From Acorus gramineus (lineage: Eukaryota; Streptophyta; Magnoliopsida; Acorales; Acoraceae): a stretch of 64,000 bases of DNA. Below are positions 23,252 to 34,740 of the stretch, one piece after another. The translations under genes were made by a program, and so were the position numbers. The stretch lies in the NCBI GenBank assembly GCA_030737835.1, contig CM060849.1, positions 18,518,579-18,582,578 on the forward strand. The letters run 5' to 3'. Positions within the stretch are counted from its first letter, which is position 1, and each line of letters starts with the position of its first letter. A model generated the notes under the pieces. The model saw only the letters and a list, made by a program, of their open reading frames with translations. It was not told where the DNA came from and made no database searches.

Positions 23252-23811
23252 ACAAATGACCATTACATAAAGTTATAACATCAGTAATATATAAGAAAAA
23301 CTAAACACAAAATACCATTCTCAATGCATTAAATACTCTAAGCAAATTAGTTTTGGATAATGATCAATGGATTGCAATGTGCTTCCAGAAAATGAAAAGT
23401 CACAATGATGTTACACATCCCCATTTTTTCCATTAAACGTACGTCTTTGACAGGTATACACTTGCGGATTTCCACAGAAATATAGAAATGTATACAACCC
23501 AACAAAAATTTCTCTTCCTATAAAAACTAAACACAAATGACCATTACATAAAGTTATAACATCAGTAATATATAAGAAAAACTAAACACAAAATACCATT
23601 CTCAATGCATTAAATACTCTAAGCAAATTAGTTTTGGATAATGATCAATGGATTGCAATGTGCTTCCAGAAAATGAAAAGTCACAATGATGTTACACATC
23701 CCCATTTTTTCCATTAAACGTACGTCTTTGACAGGTATACACTTGCGGATTTCCACAGAAATATAGAAATGTATACAACCCAACAAAAATTTCTCTTCCT
23801 GCATGTGCATT
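23252..23811 (+). repeat. 281-bp tandem duplication in the promoter of PR-1 gene 2
   Basis: ACAAATGACCATTACATAAA begins at 23252 and again at 23533. The two copies look identical by eye through AACAAAAATTTCTCTTCCT. Each contains CGTACGTCTTTGACAGG, with a TTGAC core that is not a full W-box. PR-1 gene 1 has a single copy of the region. The duplication ends about 80 bases upstream of the TATA box. Confidence 0.9.
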
Positions 23812-23893
23812 GGATGACATGAATAATAAATCTTAGAAATTTATATTAGTCTCATGAACCTAACTAGCTAGCTTGAACCCCCCCTTCTCTGCC

Positions 23894-23900
23894 TATAAAA
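23894..23900 (+). promoter_or_regulatory. TATA box of PR-1 gene 2
   Basis: TATAAAA lies in the same context as gene 1, 61 bases before the ATG at 23955. Confidence 0.75.
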
Positions 23901-23954
23901 ACCTCTCATATAGGAGATCAAACAACACAACACAAAAGAAAAAGAAAAGCCAAT

Positions 23955-24440
23955 ATGAGGCCTACATCATCAACCCTAGCTTTTGCATTGGTTCTCATTG
24001 TCATGGCTCACAAAACCCACGCCCAGAACAACCCACAAGACTTCCTCAACGCCCACAACGCTGCCCGGGCTAAGGTGGGCGTCGGGCCGATGTCGTGGGA
24101 CAACACAGTTGCGGCATACGCGCAGAACTACGCGAACCAGTTGGCGGGGAATTGCCAGTTGGTGCACTCCGGGGGGCCGTACGGGGAGAACCTCTTCGGG
24201 GGGTCAGCGTCCACCTTCACCGGCGTTGACGCCGTGAACTCCTGGGTCAGTGAGGGTCAGTACTACAACTACGCCAGCAACACTTGCGCGGCAGGGAAAG
24301 TGTGCGGGCACTACACGCAAGTGGTGTGGCGCAACTCGGTGCAGCTCGGCTGTGCTAGGGTTGTTTGCAACAATGGAGGGGTTATCGTCAGCTGCAACTA
24401 CAAACCGCCCGGGAACTACGTGGGACAGAAGCCTTATTAG
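23955..24440 (+). CDS. Pathogenesis-related protein 1 (CAP domain), gene 2
   Basis: Intronless, 161 residues, the same length as gene 1 and nearly identical to it. The signal peptide (residues 1-23, ending THA) is followed by [29 protein letters not shown] and CNYKPPGN. Six cysteines and the CAP cavity residues are kept. The product should be a secreted apoplastic defence protein. Unlike gene 1 it has slightly more basic than acidic residues. The predicted CAPE-like tail is [11 protein letters not shown]. The TATA box and an AATAAA 88 bases after the stop fit a complete gene. Its distinguishing trait is the duplicated upstream segment. Confidence 0.95.
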   Translation: MRPTSSTLAFALVLIVMAHKTHAQNNPQDFLNAHNAARAKVGVGPMSWDNTVAAYAQNYANQLAGNCQLVHSGGPYGENLFGGSASTFTGVDAVNSWVSEGQYYNYASNTCAAGKVCGHYTQVVWRNSVQLGCARVVCNNGGVIVSCNYKPPGNYVGQKPY

Positions 24441-24528
24441 GGTTCTGTATGCATGGTTCCCTCTGATATATATATGGCCTTCGGTACTAGCCTACTAGGC
24501 ATACATGGGATCTGAGTTGCCATGTTTT

Positions 24529-24534
24529 AATAAA
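24529..24534 (+). terminator. Polyadenylation signal of PR-1 gene 2
   Basis: AATAAA within TTTTAATAAAATGTGG lies 88 bases after the stop. The equivalent site in gene 1 and in the truncated copy reads GAATAAGAT. Confidence 0.5.
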
Positions 24535-25087
24535 ATGTGGATGTACTTTTATCCACACAATTATAATAAAGAAAGATCTTGATGATGTTCGTTAGAATTT
24601 GTTTGGTTCCAGATATGACTATATATACTTGAAACCTAGTCCAAGTGGCATGTTGTATGGTTCTCAAAATATGGAAGTGAATTAACTCAAGCTATCAAAT
24701 GCATGGGGCATATAATAAATGATCTAGTGTAGGTTATAAAATTGGGCAGTAGAAATTGATCATATATAGATGGTGAACAACCCATGTTAAAAGATAGAAC
24801 GGTGAATGAAAGTGTGGAAGATTGAAAAAAATAAACACAAACTATATGTGATGCAAAATAGGTGGCCGACGCGTTTTTAAAGCGATGAGACCACCAGAAA
24901 AGGTCAATCAAATAATTACAAAAAAATCGAGAGACCCGATCTCGGAACGTATTAAATTTTACGTGAAGCTAGATATCGATGAGATAAAATACTAGCAAAC
25001 GCATGAAATTTTTATACATGGTATACATCCATAAAACCTTAAGTTAAATTTTGTCGTAATAAGTTATCAAATGACAATTTTATTAAA
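24535..25087. other. 3' flank of PR-1 gene 2
   Basis: It shares blocks with the other two copies of the unit up to about 24860. After that it is AT-rich intergenic sequence with no gene. Confidence 0.5.
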
Positions 25088-25905
25088 GGGTTTTTTTTGC
25101 ATGTATACCATTCAAAAACATATTATTTATTTTTATACCACTTCAAATATTTAGAAGTTATGTATATTTACTGACATAGTTAACTTACATTAAAATTTCT
25201 ATAATACCATTAAAGTCGTGGAGAAATGACTCAATTGCCTTTATTATTTTATTTTTCATATATTATCTTAGAAAAAATAATATTTATAAAAAATAATTGT
25301 TTTTAATTTTAACATGAAAATGATAAATTTTCATCTAAAATCTAGAAAAAATAAATATTAAACAAAAAAACTATTTATTAGTAAAGACATAGTAATTATT
25401 GACACTTACATGAATAGAAATGAAATAAAATTATTTTTAAAAAATTAATCATATATATACTTTAAAATAAAAAATAAAATAAAAACCTAGATCTTAACCG
25501 GAAAAAAGGAAAAGAAGGGGTAAGATTGAGAAGGGGGCAAGAGAAAGAATTGGTCATGGTTGATTTGGAAAGAATAAGAGATTAATTAGGTAATAATGTT
25601 TAAATATTTACATTAAAATAAATATTATATTAATGCTATTTTTGTCATTTTTACTTTTTTGGTTAAGAACCAACTATAGTTAAGTTCAATTTTGATTAAA
25701 AAAGATAACAAATGAGCTCATTTTTTCATTAATAAAAATTCTACTAGTATAAAAATAAATATAATATTTGTGGTGATATAAAAACAAATAACATGGTATA
25801 TATCTTTTAAAATAAGATTTCAATGGTATTAAATATAATATATGCATGATTTCAGTGCTAAAAAAATAATTAACATATGTTTTGAAAGAGATACATGCAA
25901 ACAGT
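25088..25905. mobile_element. MITE-like AT-rich element abutting the PR-1 fragment
   Basis: The left end TTTTTTGCATGTATACC and inverted right end CTGTTTGCATGTATCTC, followed on both sides by TTCAAAA, form an imperfect inverted repeat of about 25 bases. There is no coding capacity. Its right edge coincides with the point where PR-1 homology begins, so it may have caused or marked the truncation. The family is unknown. Confidence 0.5.
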
Positions 25906-25986
25906 TGTGTATGTGACAACGGAGGGGTTATCATCTCTTGCAACTACAATCCGCCAGGGAACTATGTGGGACAGAAGCCTTATTAA
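25906..25986 (+). pseudogene. Truncated PR-1 copy (last 26 codons only)
   Basis: The frame reads [17 protein letters not shown], then YVGQKPY and a TAA, matching the end of gene 1. The downstream sequence matches gene 1's 3' flank and includes the AATAAGG variant found in the duplicated 3' end of gene 1. Nothing upstream of 25906 is PR-1. It has no start codon or promoter and is a 5'-truncated pseudogene. What remains includes the whole CAPE-like tail. Confidence 0.85.
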
Positions 25987-27225
25987 TAAGGTTTTATATG
26001 GATGGATTCCCTCCCATATGGCCTTTGGTACTAGCCAGATATCTGATCAGTTGCTGTGGTTTGAATAAGATGTGGATGTTGTTTTTGATCCACACAATTA
26101 TAATAAAGAAAGATAAAGAAAGATCCTGATGAAGTGCGTTAAAGTTTTTTTTTTGGTTCCAGTTAATGAATATATCCTTGAAATTTAGTCCAAGTGGCGT
26201 GTTGTATGGTTCTAAAAAAATAGTTGACTAATTTAATTATGGAAATGAATTGACTCAAGCTATCCAATGGATCGGGTTAATTGGCTAAAAAATTGGGCTG
26301 TAGAAAAACAGTCACTGTTAAAAGAAAGGACCGTACGTGAATCAAATTATAGAAGATGAAAAAACAAACAGTACACAAATTACATGAGCCAATATATATT
26401 TGGCAATATATATCCACTAAAAGAGAATATACCTAGATTTCCTTGTTATTTTACTTTAACCTCTCTCTCTCTCTCTCTCTCTCTGCCCTAGGCCGTTCTT
26501 ACATAGAAAACATACTATAAAATTTATAAAAGACACGTTATCATGCATACTACCCTCCACGTTACGTAAAAATTAAATAACTGATAGTCACAACACATAC
26601 AAGAAAATTACATATATTGAAAACATATCCAATCTATATGTTGCGGCAATCCTTCCGAAATAGGAGGCACTTTTGAATTAGAAATTACTTTTTTGACACT
26701 TCTTTTTAAGTTGCCTGATTTACACGCCAACATTACTTTTCCTATCTATCAATGCGATCTCATTTTCCATATCACTGCAACAAAACAGTGAGATAAGGAA
26801 ATCCTTCAATATATTAAAATATGATGGGACACTTATTTTTATATACTTGTTTTGCATTTTGATCAATCTGATTATCTTAAATCCATCAAATGAGATTGAT
26901 TCATTCATCACACATGGATCCATTCATGAGTTGATATATTGTAGAGTTTATTTTCAATCTTGATTATGTGGCAACCCCCCCCCCCCCCCTCCCCTTCCAC
27001 AATATATAAAAGTCAAGTAAGATCCAAGCACGAAAAAACAAATAGATGATCCATTCTCTATACGCACATGCTATGGTTGTTATTTTATTGGTCTTTAATT
27101 TATATTACTTCTTATCATTCATGAGTACTGTTATATAGCTGATTAGATCTATTATTTGTTTCAATCAAAAGAAAAATCAATCTAAAAGTTGAAAATAATT
27201 TTAAAGGAGAATTAAGGGTTCATTT
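25987..27225. other. Flank of the truncated PR-1 copy and intergenic DNA
   Basis: Homology to the gene 1 flank runs to about 26640. A (CT)n microsatellite at about 26459-26486 is expanded relative to CTTTTTCTCTCGTAGC at 17050 in gene 1. A C15 run lies near 26975. No gene is seen. Confidence 0.6.
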
Positions 27226-27493
27226 GGAAACACAGTTTGAAAATCAGTTTTAAGCTTTATACACATTTTTGCATGATATAATGATGAGGACTGTTTTTTA
27301 ATTAATCAAATAATCACATTTATTACTGATAATAGAAGCTTTTTCTTAGAATAGACACAGCTTTTGAGACACCTTTTTGATGTAATGATGGTGGCAGATT
27401 TTCAATTAAGTGAGCTTGATTAGTAACTTGTTTGAAACTTTTAGCTTTTAAATAAGTTAAAAGCAACCCCAATCGGGTTGCCAAATAGGGCCT
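27226..27493. mobile_element. Short MITE-like element
   Basis: The ends AGGGTTCATTTGG and, inverted, AGGCCCTATTTGG enclose 268 bases including CACAGTTTGAAAATCAG and TTAAAAGCAACC. It resembles the element at 44794-45078. No target duplication was identified. Confidence 0.45.
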
Positions 27494-28108
27494 AAAACAC
27501 ACCTCCTTTAGGTCATTAATTATATCAAAATTAGTCATTAATTATATCAAAATTAGTTATTAATTCTTTTCATATAAGATTTATTTGTTAATTATGAAAT
27601 TATTTATTTATTTTTATTAATTATGTAATTATTTATTATTGTAATTGAAGGTGTTGATGCAACGATGCCGATAGGATTAGATCTCAACACATGTAGAAAA
27701 AAAAACAAAACATATACCACAAAAAAAAAATACATATTTACGTGGTGTGGCAAAATATGCCTATATCTACAGAAGAAAACAAAAAACGATTTACTGTATC
27801 AAGTAATCGAAATGCATAACCCTCAACATCTCTTTCTTCAAAACCGTCCCTTTCTCTCATAGAGGAAATCCTTAATGCTGAACGTAAGACATCTCATAGC
27901 AAAAAACAACATTTTGTTTTTCATTTTCTCTACAGTGGACTTTAAAGTCTAAACTGAAATCAATCATCGGATAAAAGACTACGGACTAAATTCATAGTTG
28001 ATCACAAACAGCCACGAATCTCCTCCATCTTTGAGTTCATGCTGCCTTTCAAAACCATCTTGTTCTTCTGTTAGTGCATTACCCAAAATCCTCACCACCA
28101 CTTATCTC
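27494..28108. other. Intergenic DNA
   Basis: The tandem block ATTAATTATATCAAAATTAG occurs twice at about 27514-27560. 27880-28080 is less AT-rich but shows no recognisable coding frame. Confidence 0.4.
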
Positions 28109-28557
28109 TAAGCTCTTTGTTTAAATACAGAATATGACTTATGCTTGGGTATACAGTTCTTTTGACATAAATAGATATAAATAAGAATAAAATGATTTTA
28201 TGTTTCGTTGCGTTTTGAATTATTCTCGTTCGGAAAACGTAATAATAAAATTTTGTTATTTGAATAAAATACAAATAAAGTGTGGATAAAAATTTACAAA
28301 AAGTGAAAAAATGATGATAGTTGATTTGATAAATGATTTATAAGAGATGATGACAGTTGATTTAACAGTGGACCCACACATTCTTTACGTGGAATAACCT
28401 GAAATAACTTTAATTGTAAGGATCGATTGGAATTTATATATTACTTTACACCAATTTATTTTGACATAAGTTATTCCATGCATCTAAACAATAAAAAACA
28501 TCTATTTTGCTTTATTATGGGTTATTCCCTAGGCTATTCAATATCCGAAAGGGCGCT
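28109..28557. mobile_element. MITE related to the GTTTGGAATGGGAATAAG family
   Basis: The internal block TTATTCTCGTTCGGAAAACG and the right end TATTCAATATCCGAAAGGGC are shared with the elements at 18684 and 53321. The ends are diverged and no target duplication was resolved. Confidence 0.45.
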
Positions 28558-28671
28558 AAAAAAAGCAAACATACACGAGGGAAGAAAAAAAAAGCATTTG
28601 TAAGCCAAGCAATTTGAGCTGGATTTTATGCCTTACAATCTCAACAAATCTGGTTTATATTTAGACAGCCA

Positions 28672-28676
<5 letters not shown>

Positions 28677-28728
<52 letters not shown>

Positions 28729-28730
28729 GT
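28677..28730 (+). promoter_or_regulatory. (CT)n microsatellite followed by a TATA-type (TA)n tract upstream of PR-1 gene 3
   Basis: A run of about 19 CT repeats passes directly into TATATATATATATATG at about 28714-28730, some 75 bases before the first ATG of gene 3. A CT tract next to a TA-rich box is a common plant core-promoter layout. The upstream region is unlike that of genes 1 and 2. Confidence 0.5.
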
Positions 28731-28805
28731 CAATGCCCATTCCAAACACACCCTACAACAAAACAGACGTTCAAGGGGGGTCTGTTTTTGCTGTACGTAG
28801 TTGAT

Positions 28806-29303
28806 ATGTCTCCCTCAAACAATCACGCAGCCCTAGCCATGACATGCATTGTGAGTCTATGCATGGCTCAGATGGCTCAGGCTCAGAACACCCAGCATGA
28901 CTACCTCGACACGCATAACACCGCCCGCGCGGAGGTCGGCGTGGGGGCACTGACATGGGACGACACGCTCGAGGCGTACGCGCACAACTACGCGAAGATC
29001 CGGTCCGGCGACTGTCAACTGATCCACTCCCATGGACCGTACGGGGAGAACATCTACTACGGGTATGGGGAGGGGTACCAGGACGGCGTCGACGCCGTGC
29101 AGTTCTGGCTCAACGAGAAGGACATCTACGACCACGACGGCAACGCGTGCATCGACGGCCAGGACTGCCTACACTACACGCAGATCGTGTGGCGGGGGAC
29201 GAGGCGCGTGGGGTGCGCGCGCGCGCAGTGCGACAACGGGGACTTCTTCGTCTCGTGCAACTATAGTCCGCCTGGGAACGTCGTCGGGGAACGCCCTTAT
29301 TAG
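28806..29303 (+). CDS. Pathogenesis-related protein 1 (CAP domain), divergent acidic gene 3
   Basis: Intronless secreted CAP protein of 165 residues from this ATG. An in-frame ATG at 28788 would add six residues (MLYVVD). The later start is preferred because it gives the usual short polar N-terminus before the hydrophobic core, but either is possible. The signal peptide ends MAQAQ. The CAP landmarks are HNTAR, YGENIYYG, HYTQIVW and CNYSPPGN, with all six cysteines. It is the most divergent member: CLHYTQ replaces CGHYTQ, and it is rich in Asp and Glu (a run around DGVDAVQFWLNEKDIYDHDG). The predicted tail is PPGNVVGERPY. GC content is high, including a GCGCGCGCGC stretch near 29216. The upstream region is unrelated to the other copies. 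Confidence 0.93.
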   Translation: MSPSNNHAALAMTCIVSLCMAQMAQAQNTQHDYLDTHNTARAEVGVGALTWDDTLEAYAHNYAKIRSGDCQLIHSHGPYGENIYYGYGEGYQDGVDAVQFWLNEKDIYDHDGNACIDGQDCLHYTQIVWRGTRRVGCARAQCDNGDFFVSCNYSPPGNVVGERPY

Positions 29304-29918
29304 GGTGAATTCACATTGCATGCGCTTGGCCTGGGTGGATGCATGTGTGTCTTGATCTCTGCGTGCGTGCCAGTCGTTGCAAATTTTTACATAGTGTGGG
29401 AGTTAGCGATAGTTTGAGTGCAGGGGTTTTTTTTAACCTCAAATTTTTCATAAATAAATTGATCCACTCGGTTAGTAAATATATTTAGAGTTTTTACTCA
29501 AGCTTTACCAAAAAAAAAAAAAAAAAGAAGAGTTTTTATTCAATGATAAGAAAATTTAACCAATTTGAAGACTCGGACAAATGACCGGTATTATCGAAAA
29601 CATATCTTTCTTGACATGCATCTTATTATGCAACTAATCTCTTAAAATTAGTACGTACTACATAATAAAGTACGTATTGTCTGATTACGTCTACTTTTGC
29701 TTCTAACGCATGTGTAAAATGTTAGTACTAAATTTCTAATTATTAAGATGAGCAGGGTGGTTGATTTCCTTTAAGGCACATATGTAAACAAGTATATATA
29801 AGAAAACGTAATATATGCGGGCTGCGAATTAAAAGGGGATTGTAAAATAATGGTTAACACTATAGGTGACACTGTATAGCATTGTCCGGCCTTTATACTT
29901 AAAAAAAAAGGGGGGGGG
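29304..29918. other. 3' flank of PR-1 gene 3
   Basis: A poly(A) tract at about 29511-29526 and A/T-rich sequence. No gene is seen. Confidence 0.5.
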
Positions 29919-32900
29919 ATTAATTAGAGGTCCTCCCAGTCATCCCTCTATTATTTTTAAGTTCCTGGTTTGTTTTGAGTTTTCTTTAGATCTCTATCTT
30001 TCAACCTCATTATTTTTAGGTCCAACATAACAGTTTCCATCAGTCTCTCCTTTTTGACTTTCCCAAACACCCTTTAAACCTTCTCAAATAACCAGATTAT
30101 CCTCTCTCACATTTTCACTTTCTGTTTGAATTGTAGTCCTTTTTCTTCCCCAAAATCGTCCCCCATTTAAACCTAAAATCTGATCCCCACCATCAATTGA
30201 AGAACTCGTTCTTCCTCAACCATCTCAACCATTGACGTGGGGCTTTTGTTCTTACTCAATCGTCCATGTTCGTTGAAACCCTAAATCATTTCCCCAACCG
30301 TCCTCGTTCGTTCAATCCCTGAACCCTTGCCCACCATCGACGCGATGCCCTTTGCCTCTCGCGTATCTGCCCCCTCCCTCCCATAGCGGTGCAACCTCAG
30401 CCCTCCCTCTCTCCTATCCATTTCAAATCGACCATTCCAGGTGTTAACCATGGTGAGGTATTCTCTATCTGAATCTACCACTTCTTTAACTTGCAATCTC
30501 TGATGTTCTGTGGTCAATGTCTGTAGTATTATGTGAATGTTTGTTCTGTGATGGGTATTTGTATCAGATTTATATTTTATACATTATATACATTGTTATA
30601 TAAACTGGATACATTGTTAATTAATATGAGTGCATTATTAATTTATCTGAGTACATTGTTAATTTTCAGTAATTTATGTTTATCTATGTTATTCCATGTA
30701 TACAGGAACAATCCAATTGCCGTTCGTTTCCAATTCTCTAATAATTCAACACTGATATTTTTCGAACATAGAATTTCCTGCTTTTGGGGAGAGGACAGCC
30801 ATAGACTCGACATCAACGGACTCTAGGTTGAAGAGCAAGTACTTCACCAATGCTAACTATGTCATAACAGAAGCATTGAAGAAAAAATTATTATATTTGG
30901 TGTTTTGAATGGATGTATTATTCATATAACTTGAATGGACAAAAAGTTATGTTTTGAATGGATCTAATGTGCATTTATTGACTAATTGATGTTATGAGTA
31001 TAAGTTATGTTATGAATGATAGTTTTGTTTTGAATGGTATAACTTCTGTAATATTAGTTGTGTTATGAATAATAGTTGTGTTTTGAATGATAGTCGTGTT
31101 ATGAATGGAGTTGTATTATTAATGATAATCCTGTTCTGAATGATAGTTGTATTATGAATGATATAGTTGTGTTAATCTATCTGGTTATACTATGATTCAC
31201 TTCTAGTACATTGTTAGTCCATCCGGGTACATTGTTTCGCACTACCAATGCATTGTTAATTCATCTAAGTACATTGTTATCTATTACCCTGTATACATTC
31301 ACAATAGTTTAAGCATCATCAGATTAATATGCATTTAATAAGCAATAAGCATACCAAATAAACATCATCATATCAACATGCACTCAATAAGCAATAAGAA
31401 TACAAATAAATGTTCATACATGACAATAGGAATATATAATTAAAACAACAAGTTGCTTTTCAAATAAGACTAAAAACTTCAATCTTTAACTGCAACTGAA
31501 TCTGCATGCCTTCTTATTGTGTCCAAGGCTCTTGCATCTCGAACAATAATACAATCACATTGCGTCCAGATCTGCCTGTGACTCAATCCTATTTTTCTTC
31601 TTTCTCGAGGACTTGATTTTTGTTAATGGAAGTTTGATGCATATGCTGCCTTCTGAACACCTACTACATGTTTATCAGCATCCCACTTCTTGAACTCCTA
31701 CAAATAGCTTTCCCTTAAGAAACTATGCTACAGATGTAGGTATTGATGTATCTAGGTTTGGTTGGACACTGTTGGACATCTTGCAATTCATTCTTATCGC
31801 AATATTAAGATGTGATATAATAAAGCATATAAAACACTACAATATAATATTAAAAATAATATTTAGTACACTGTTAAACATATTGAGTACATTATTAATT
31901 TTCAATGATACACTATTAAACCATATAGTACATTGTTAGCATATTGTTAAACCATCTGTGATCATGAGAAAAAGCAGGATAACAATTTACCTTACATCTG
32001 CATCTCCATCAAGGCACTCTCACATTAACAAAAATATTCATTTGGATAAACTTGGCACCATACATCTTGTGAATGTCATACATCATCTCAATATCTATAT
32101 TGTTCACAAGAGTCGTTTTAACGTTGGTTTAAACAGGAATGTCGTACCGCATAGTGACTTTGGATGCATCAAACCTTCATCTTTAACATATTTTATTTGC
32201 AATATCTGAATATGTTGTAGTTCTAAAAATATTAACTGGTTGTGCTTCTCCATTGTAGGAACAAACTACCATGAAGAATTCTATGGATAAACTCAAATAT
32301 TTTACAAAAAAAACTTTTAAACATCAAACATTTGTACAATTATGCATATGTGTTGATTCTATGTACACTGTGCATATGTATTCATAGATTAAACAATACT
32401 AAGCACATTGTATTATCATCATCAAACAACACAAACGGTGAACAATTAATTATAATTATTAAATAACGCTGAGTACATTGTTAATTGATCTAAGTACACT
32501 GTTAACGTTCATAGAATACCACAAAAGTCATTTCACAGAACACACAGAATACCACATAACATTCAGAAAACTCATTTCACAGAACATTCAGAAAACTCAT
32601 TTAACAGAACATTCACAAAACTCATTTCACGGAACATTCACAAAACTCATTTCACATAATAAACACTCAAGAGATCGTAGTTGATGGGGTGGTAAATTTG
32701 AAAGAGAATGCTTGACCATGGTCAACATGCTAGGTGGAAGATCTGAAAGGGATGGGAGGGGAGGACCGATGCCACGCTGTTAGAGTAGGGAGGGAGGAAA
32801 GACACAAAGGGGAGGGCGGAGAGACACAAGGAAACAGAGGGCTTGAGGGGAGGGTTTCTTTTTTAGAGAAAGGGGGGTCCAAAGGTCGTTCATCACCGAG

Positions 32901-33168
32901 AGAAAGGTGGGGAGACGGTGGGGGAGACTGAAGTTTTTTAAGAGAGAGAGAGAAAGAGAGTGAAAAAAATCATGGTTTGAGACAGATGATGGATTGGGTA
33001 ATTTTTTTTTTTTGTTGAAAGAGCATTTTTGGAAGTCAAAAAAGGACATTTGACGGAATGGGTTAGTTTGGACTTAAAAAAAATAAGATTGAGTGATAGG
33101 GACCTAGAGAAAAGTAAAAAAAGTTAAGGGATTTAAAAATAATAGAGGGGTGACTGTGAAGACCTCTA
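29919..33168. mobile_element. Decayed Mutator-like element (MULE)
   Basis: The left end (ATTAATTAGAGGTCCTCCC, CCCTCTATTATTTTTAAG, on to about 30030) reappears inverted at the right end (ATTAATTAGAGGTCTTCAC, CCCTCTATTATTTTTAAA, from about 33052). The inverted repeats are about 110 bases with roughly 75% identity. Long ends of this kind, together with the internal MuDR-type zinc knuckle at 31504-31545, indicate a MULE. The interior is otherwise broken, with many short repeats of the type GTACATTGTTAAT. The flanks are homopolymer-rich and no 9-bp target duplication could be read. Confidence 0.65.
31504..31545 (-). pseudogene. MuDR-type transposase zinc-knuckle remnant
   Basis: On the minus strand 14 codons read CSRCKSLGHNKKAC, a perfect CX2CX4HX4C knuckle of the form found at the C-terminus of plant MuDR/MULE transposases. 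The same frame has a stop upstream and ends a few codons downstream, so only this patch is recognisable. It lies inside the inverted-repeat element at 29919-33168 and identifies its class. Confidence 0.6.
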
Positions 33169-34439
33169 ATTAATATTTTTTTAAAAAAATAATAACCTTA
33201 TTAAGTGAATTAGTTTTGTTTCGTTGCATTTGTGAATATTATCTTGATGAAAAATATTCCGCATGCCCGTACAACAATTGTTTCAGTCAGAAATGTAGTA
33301 CGTGGATAGTTGTCTTGACAAAACTTATTTATTAAGGTACTTATTTTTACAAAAAGATGAATTTATACTCTAAACTGTAAATACTCGTTTATAAAAAATA
33401 AATTTTTGTTAATTAGGTCCATATTCTGTGACAGTGACTACTACAGGTGACTAAAAAAATATATGAAATTGAAAAAAAAGTTTTTTTTTTTTTTTAAAAA
33501 AAAAATTAGTGTCCCATGATTTTATCTCGATCATGACCTCCTCTACGGAGAGGAGATGCAAGCTAACTTTTTCTCAAAGTATAGTTTACTTAATTGAATT
33601 TGAAAATGAAGTTGAAAAAAATGACTGTGATAATGGTCAAAAGCTACTCCAAATGTCGTATTGCGTAGCTCTCATTAACTTATTTGCTGTCATTAACTTA
33701 TTTGGGTTTTTAATGAGTGCTTAAATGAGGTCACTTATTAAAGTTAATTAATTTTCAATATTTACAGAAAATTGCTTGATTTATATATATTAAATGAGAT
33801 CACATGAACAACTTCGATCACCATTTGTTCTAAAATCAAGTTATACTAAGTTCCACATAAATATGCAAACAAATTCTCCAGTTATTCAAAATTTTCAATA
33901 AACCAAATTTTCTTTTTTTTAATTTAATATGTGATCTTTTAAGAATATTTTTTACAATTCATGCATAAGATTTTGAAATTATAAGATATGAAGAAATAGC
34001 ACTAACCCAAACTTTTCATCTCATAAGAAGTTGTGAACGTCATTTTTTGAAGGTTACTAAGCTCTGTTATGGCAACAAAAAAGCTTGCCATCGGGCATTT
34101 ATGTTCAAACCACGGATCTCATGAAATTATCTATTTGTGTAATTGAAGGCAACATACATGTTTCACTTACCTTGATTGTAACGCATTCTTTTTATTTTAA
34201 ACTTGATTTATAAATACAAATAATTGATTTATTTATAACAAATAGCCTTTGTCTGTCTCCAGTGATCATATCACAACGGTTTAGAGTTTACCTGTGTTAA
34301 AGGTATGTCTTAAATTCGAATCTTGACGCTATGTTGTACTTTCTATTGGTTACGTGATTATAAAGTGAGCCACGGAAATTCCCTCCCATGTAAAAAAAAA
34401 AAAGTAGCCTTTATCCAAAAATCCACGTCTCGGACCAAG
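33169..34439. other. Intergenic DNA
   Basis: AT-rich with poly(A)/poly(T) stretches near 33475-33505. No recognisable gene or element boundary. Confidence 0.5.
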
Positions 34440-34740
34440 CATCGATGTTGTTCTTTCGACAACTCATTTGAAGAGGGAATCATTCATCTATCTTCGATGA
34501 AGAATTTAAAGATGCAGACCTTCCACCTATCTTCGATGAAGAAATTGAAGATGCGGACCTTCTACAAGTCTGTTGATCCCTAAGAATACCAGAATAAGAT
34601 TGTCAAATACATAGATTTCCATTGTATTTCTCTTTATCTCTTTATCGAAGATAGGTGGAAGGTCCGCATCTTTAAATTCTTCATTGAAAAGAGGTGAAAG
34701 ATTCGCTTCTTCAAATGAGTTATCGAAAGCACTATCAATA
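34440..34740. repeat. Imperfect inverted repeat
   Basis: The left arm (34465-34565, with AACTCATTTGAAGA and GACCTTCCACCTATCTTCG, the latter partly repeated in tandem) is matched inverted at 34640-34735 (CGAAGATAGGTGGAAGGTC, TCTTCAAATGAGTTATCG). It belongs to the retroelement-like block that follows. Confidence 0.7.

Noticed and set aside
30281..30517. 78-residue frame inside the MULE as a captured gene
   Set aside because: No recognisable domain, splice site or second copy to support it.
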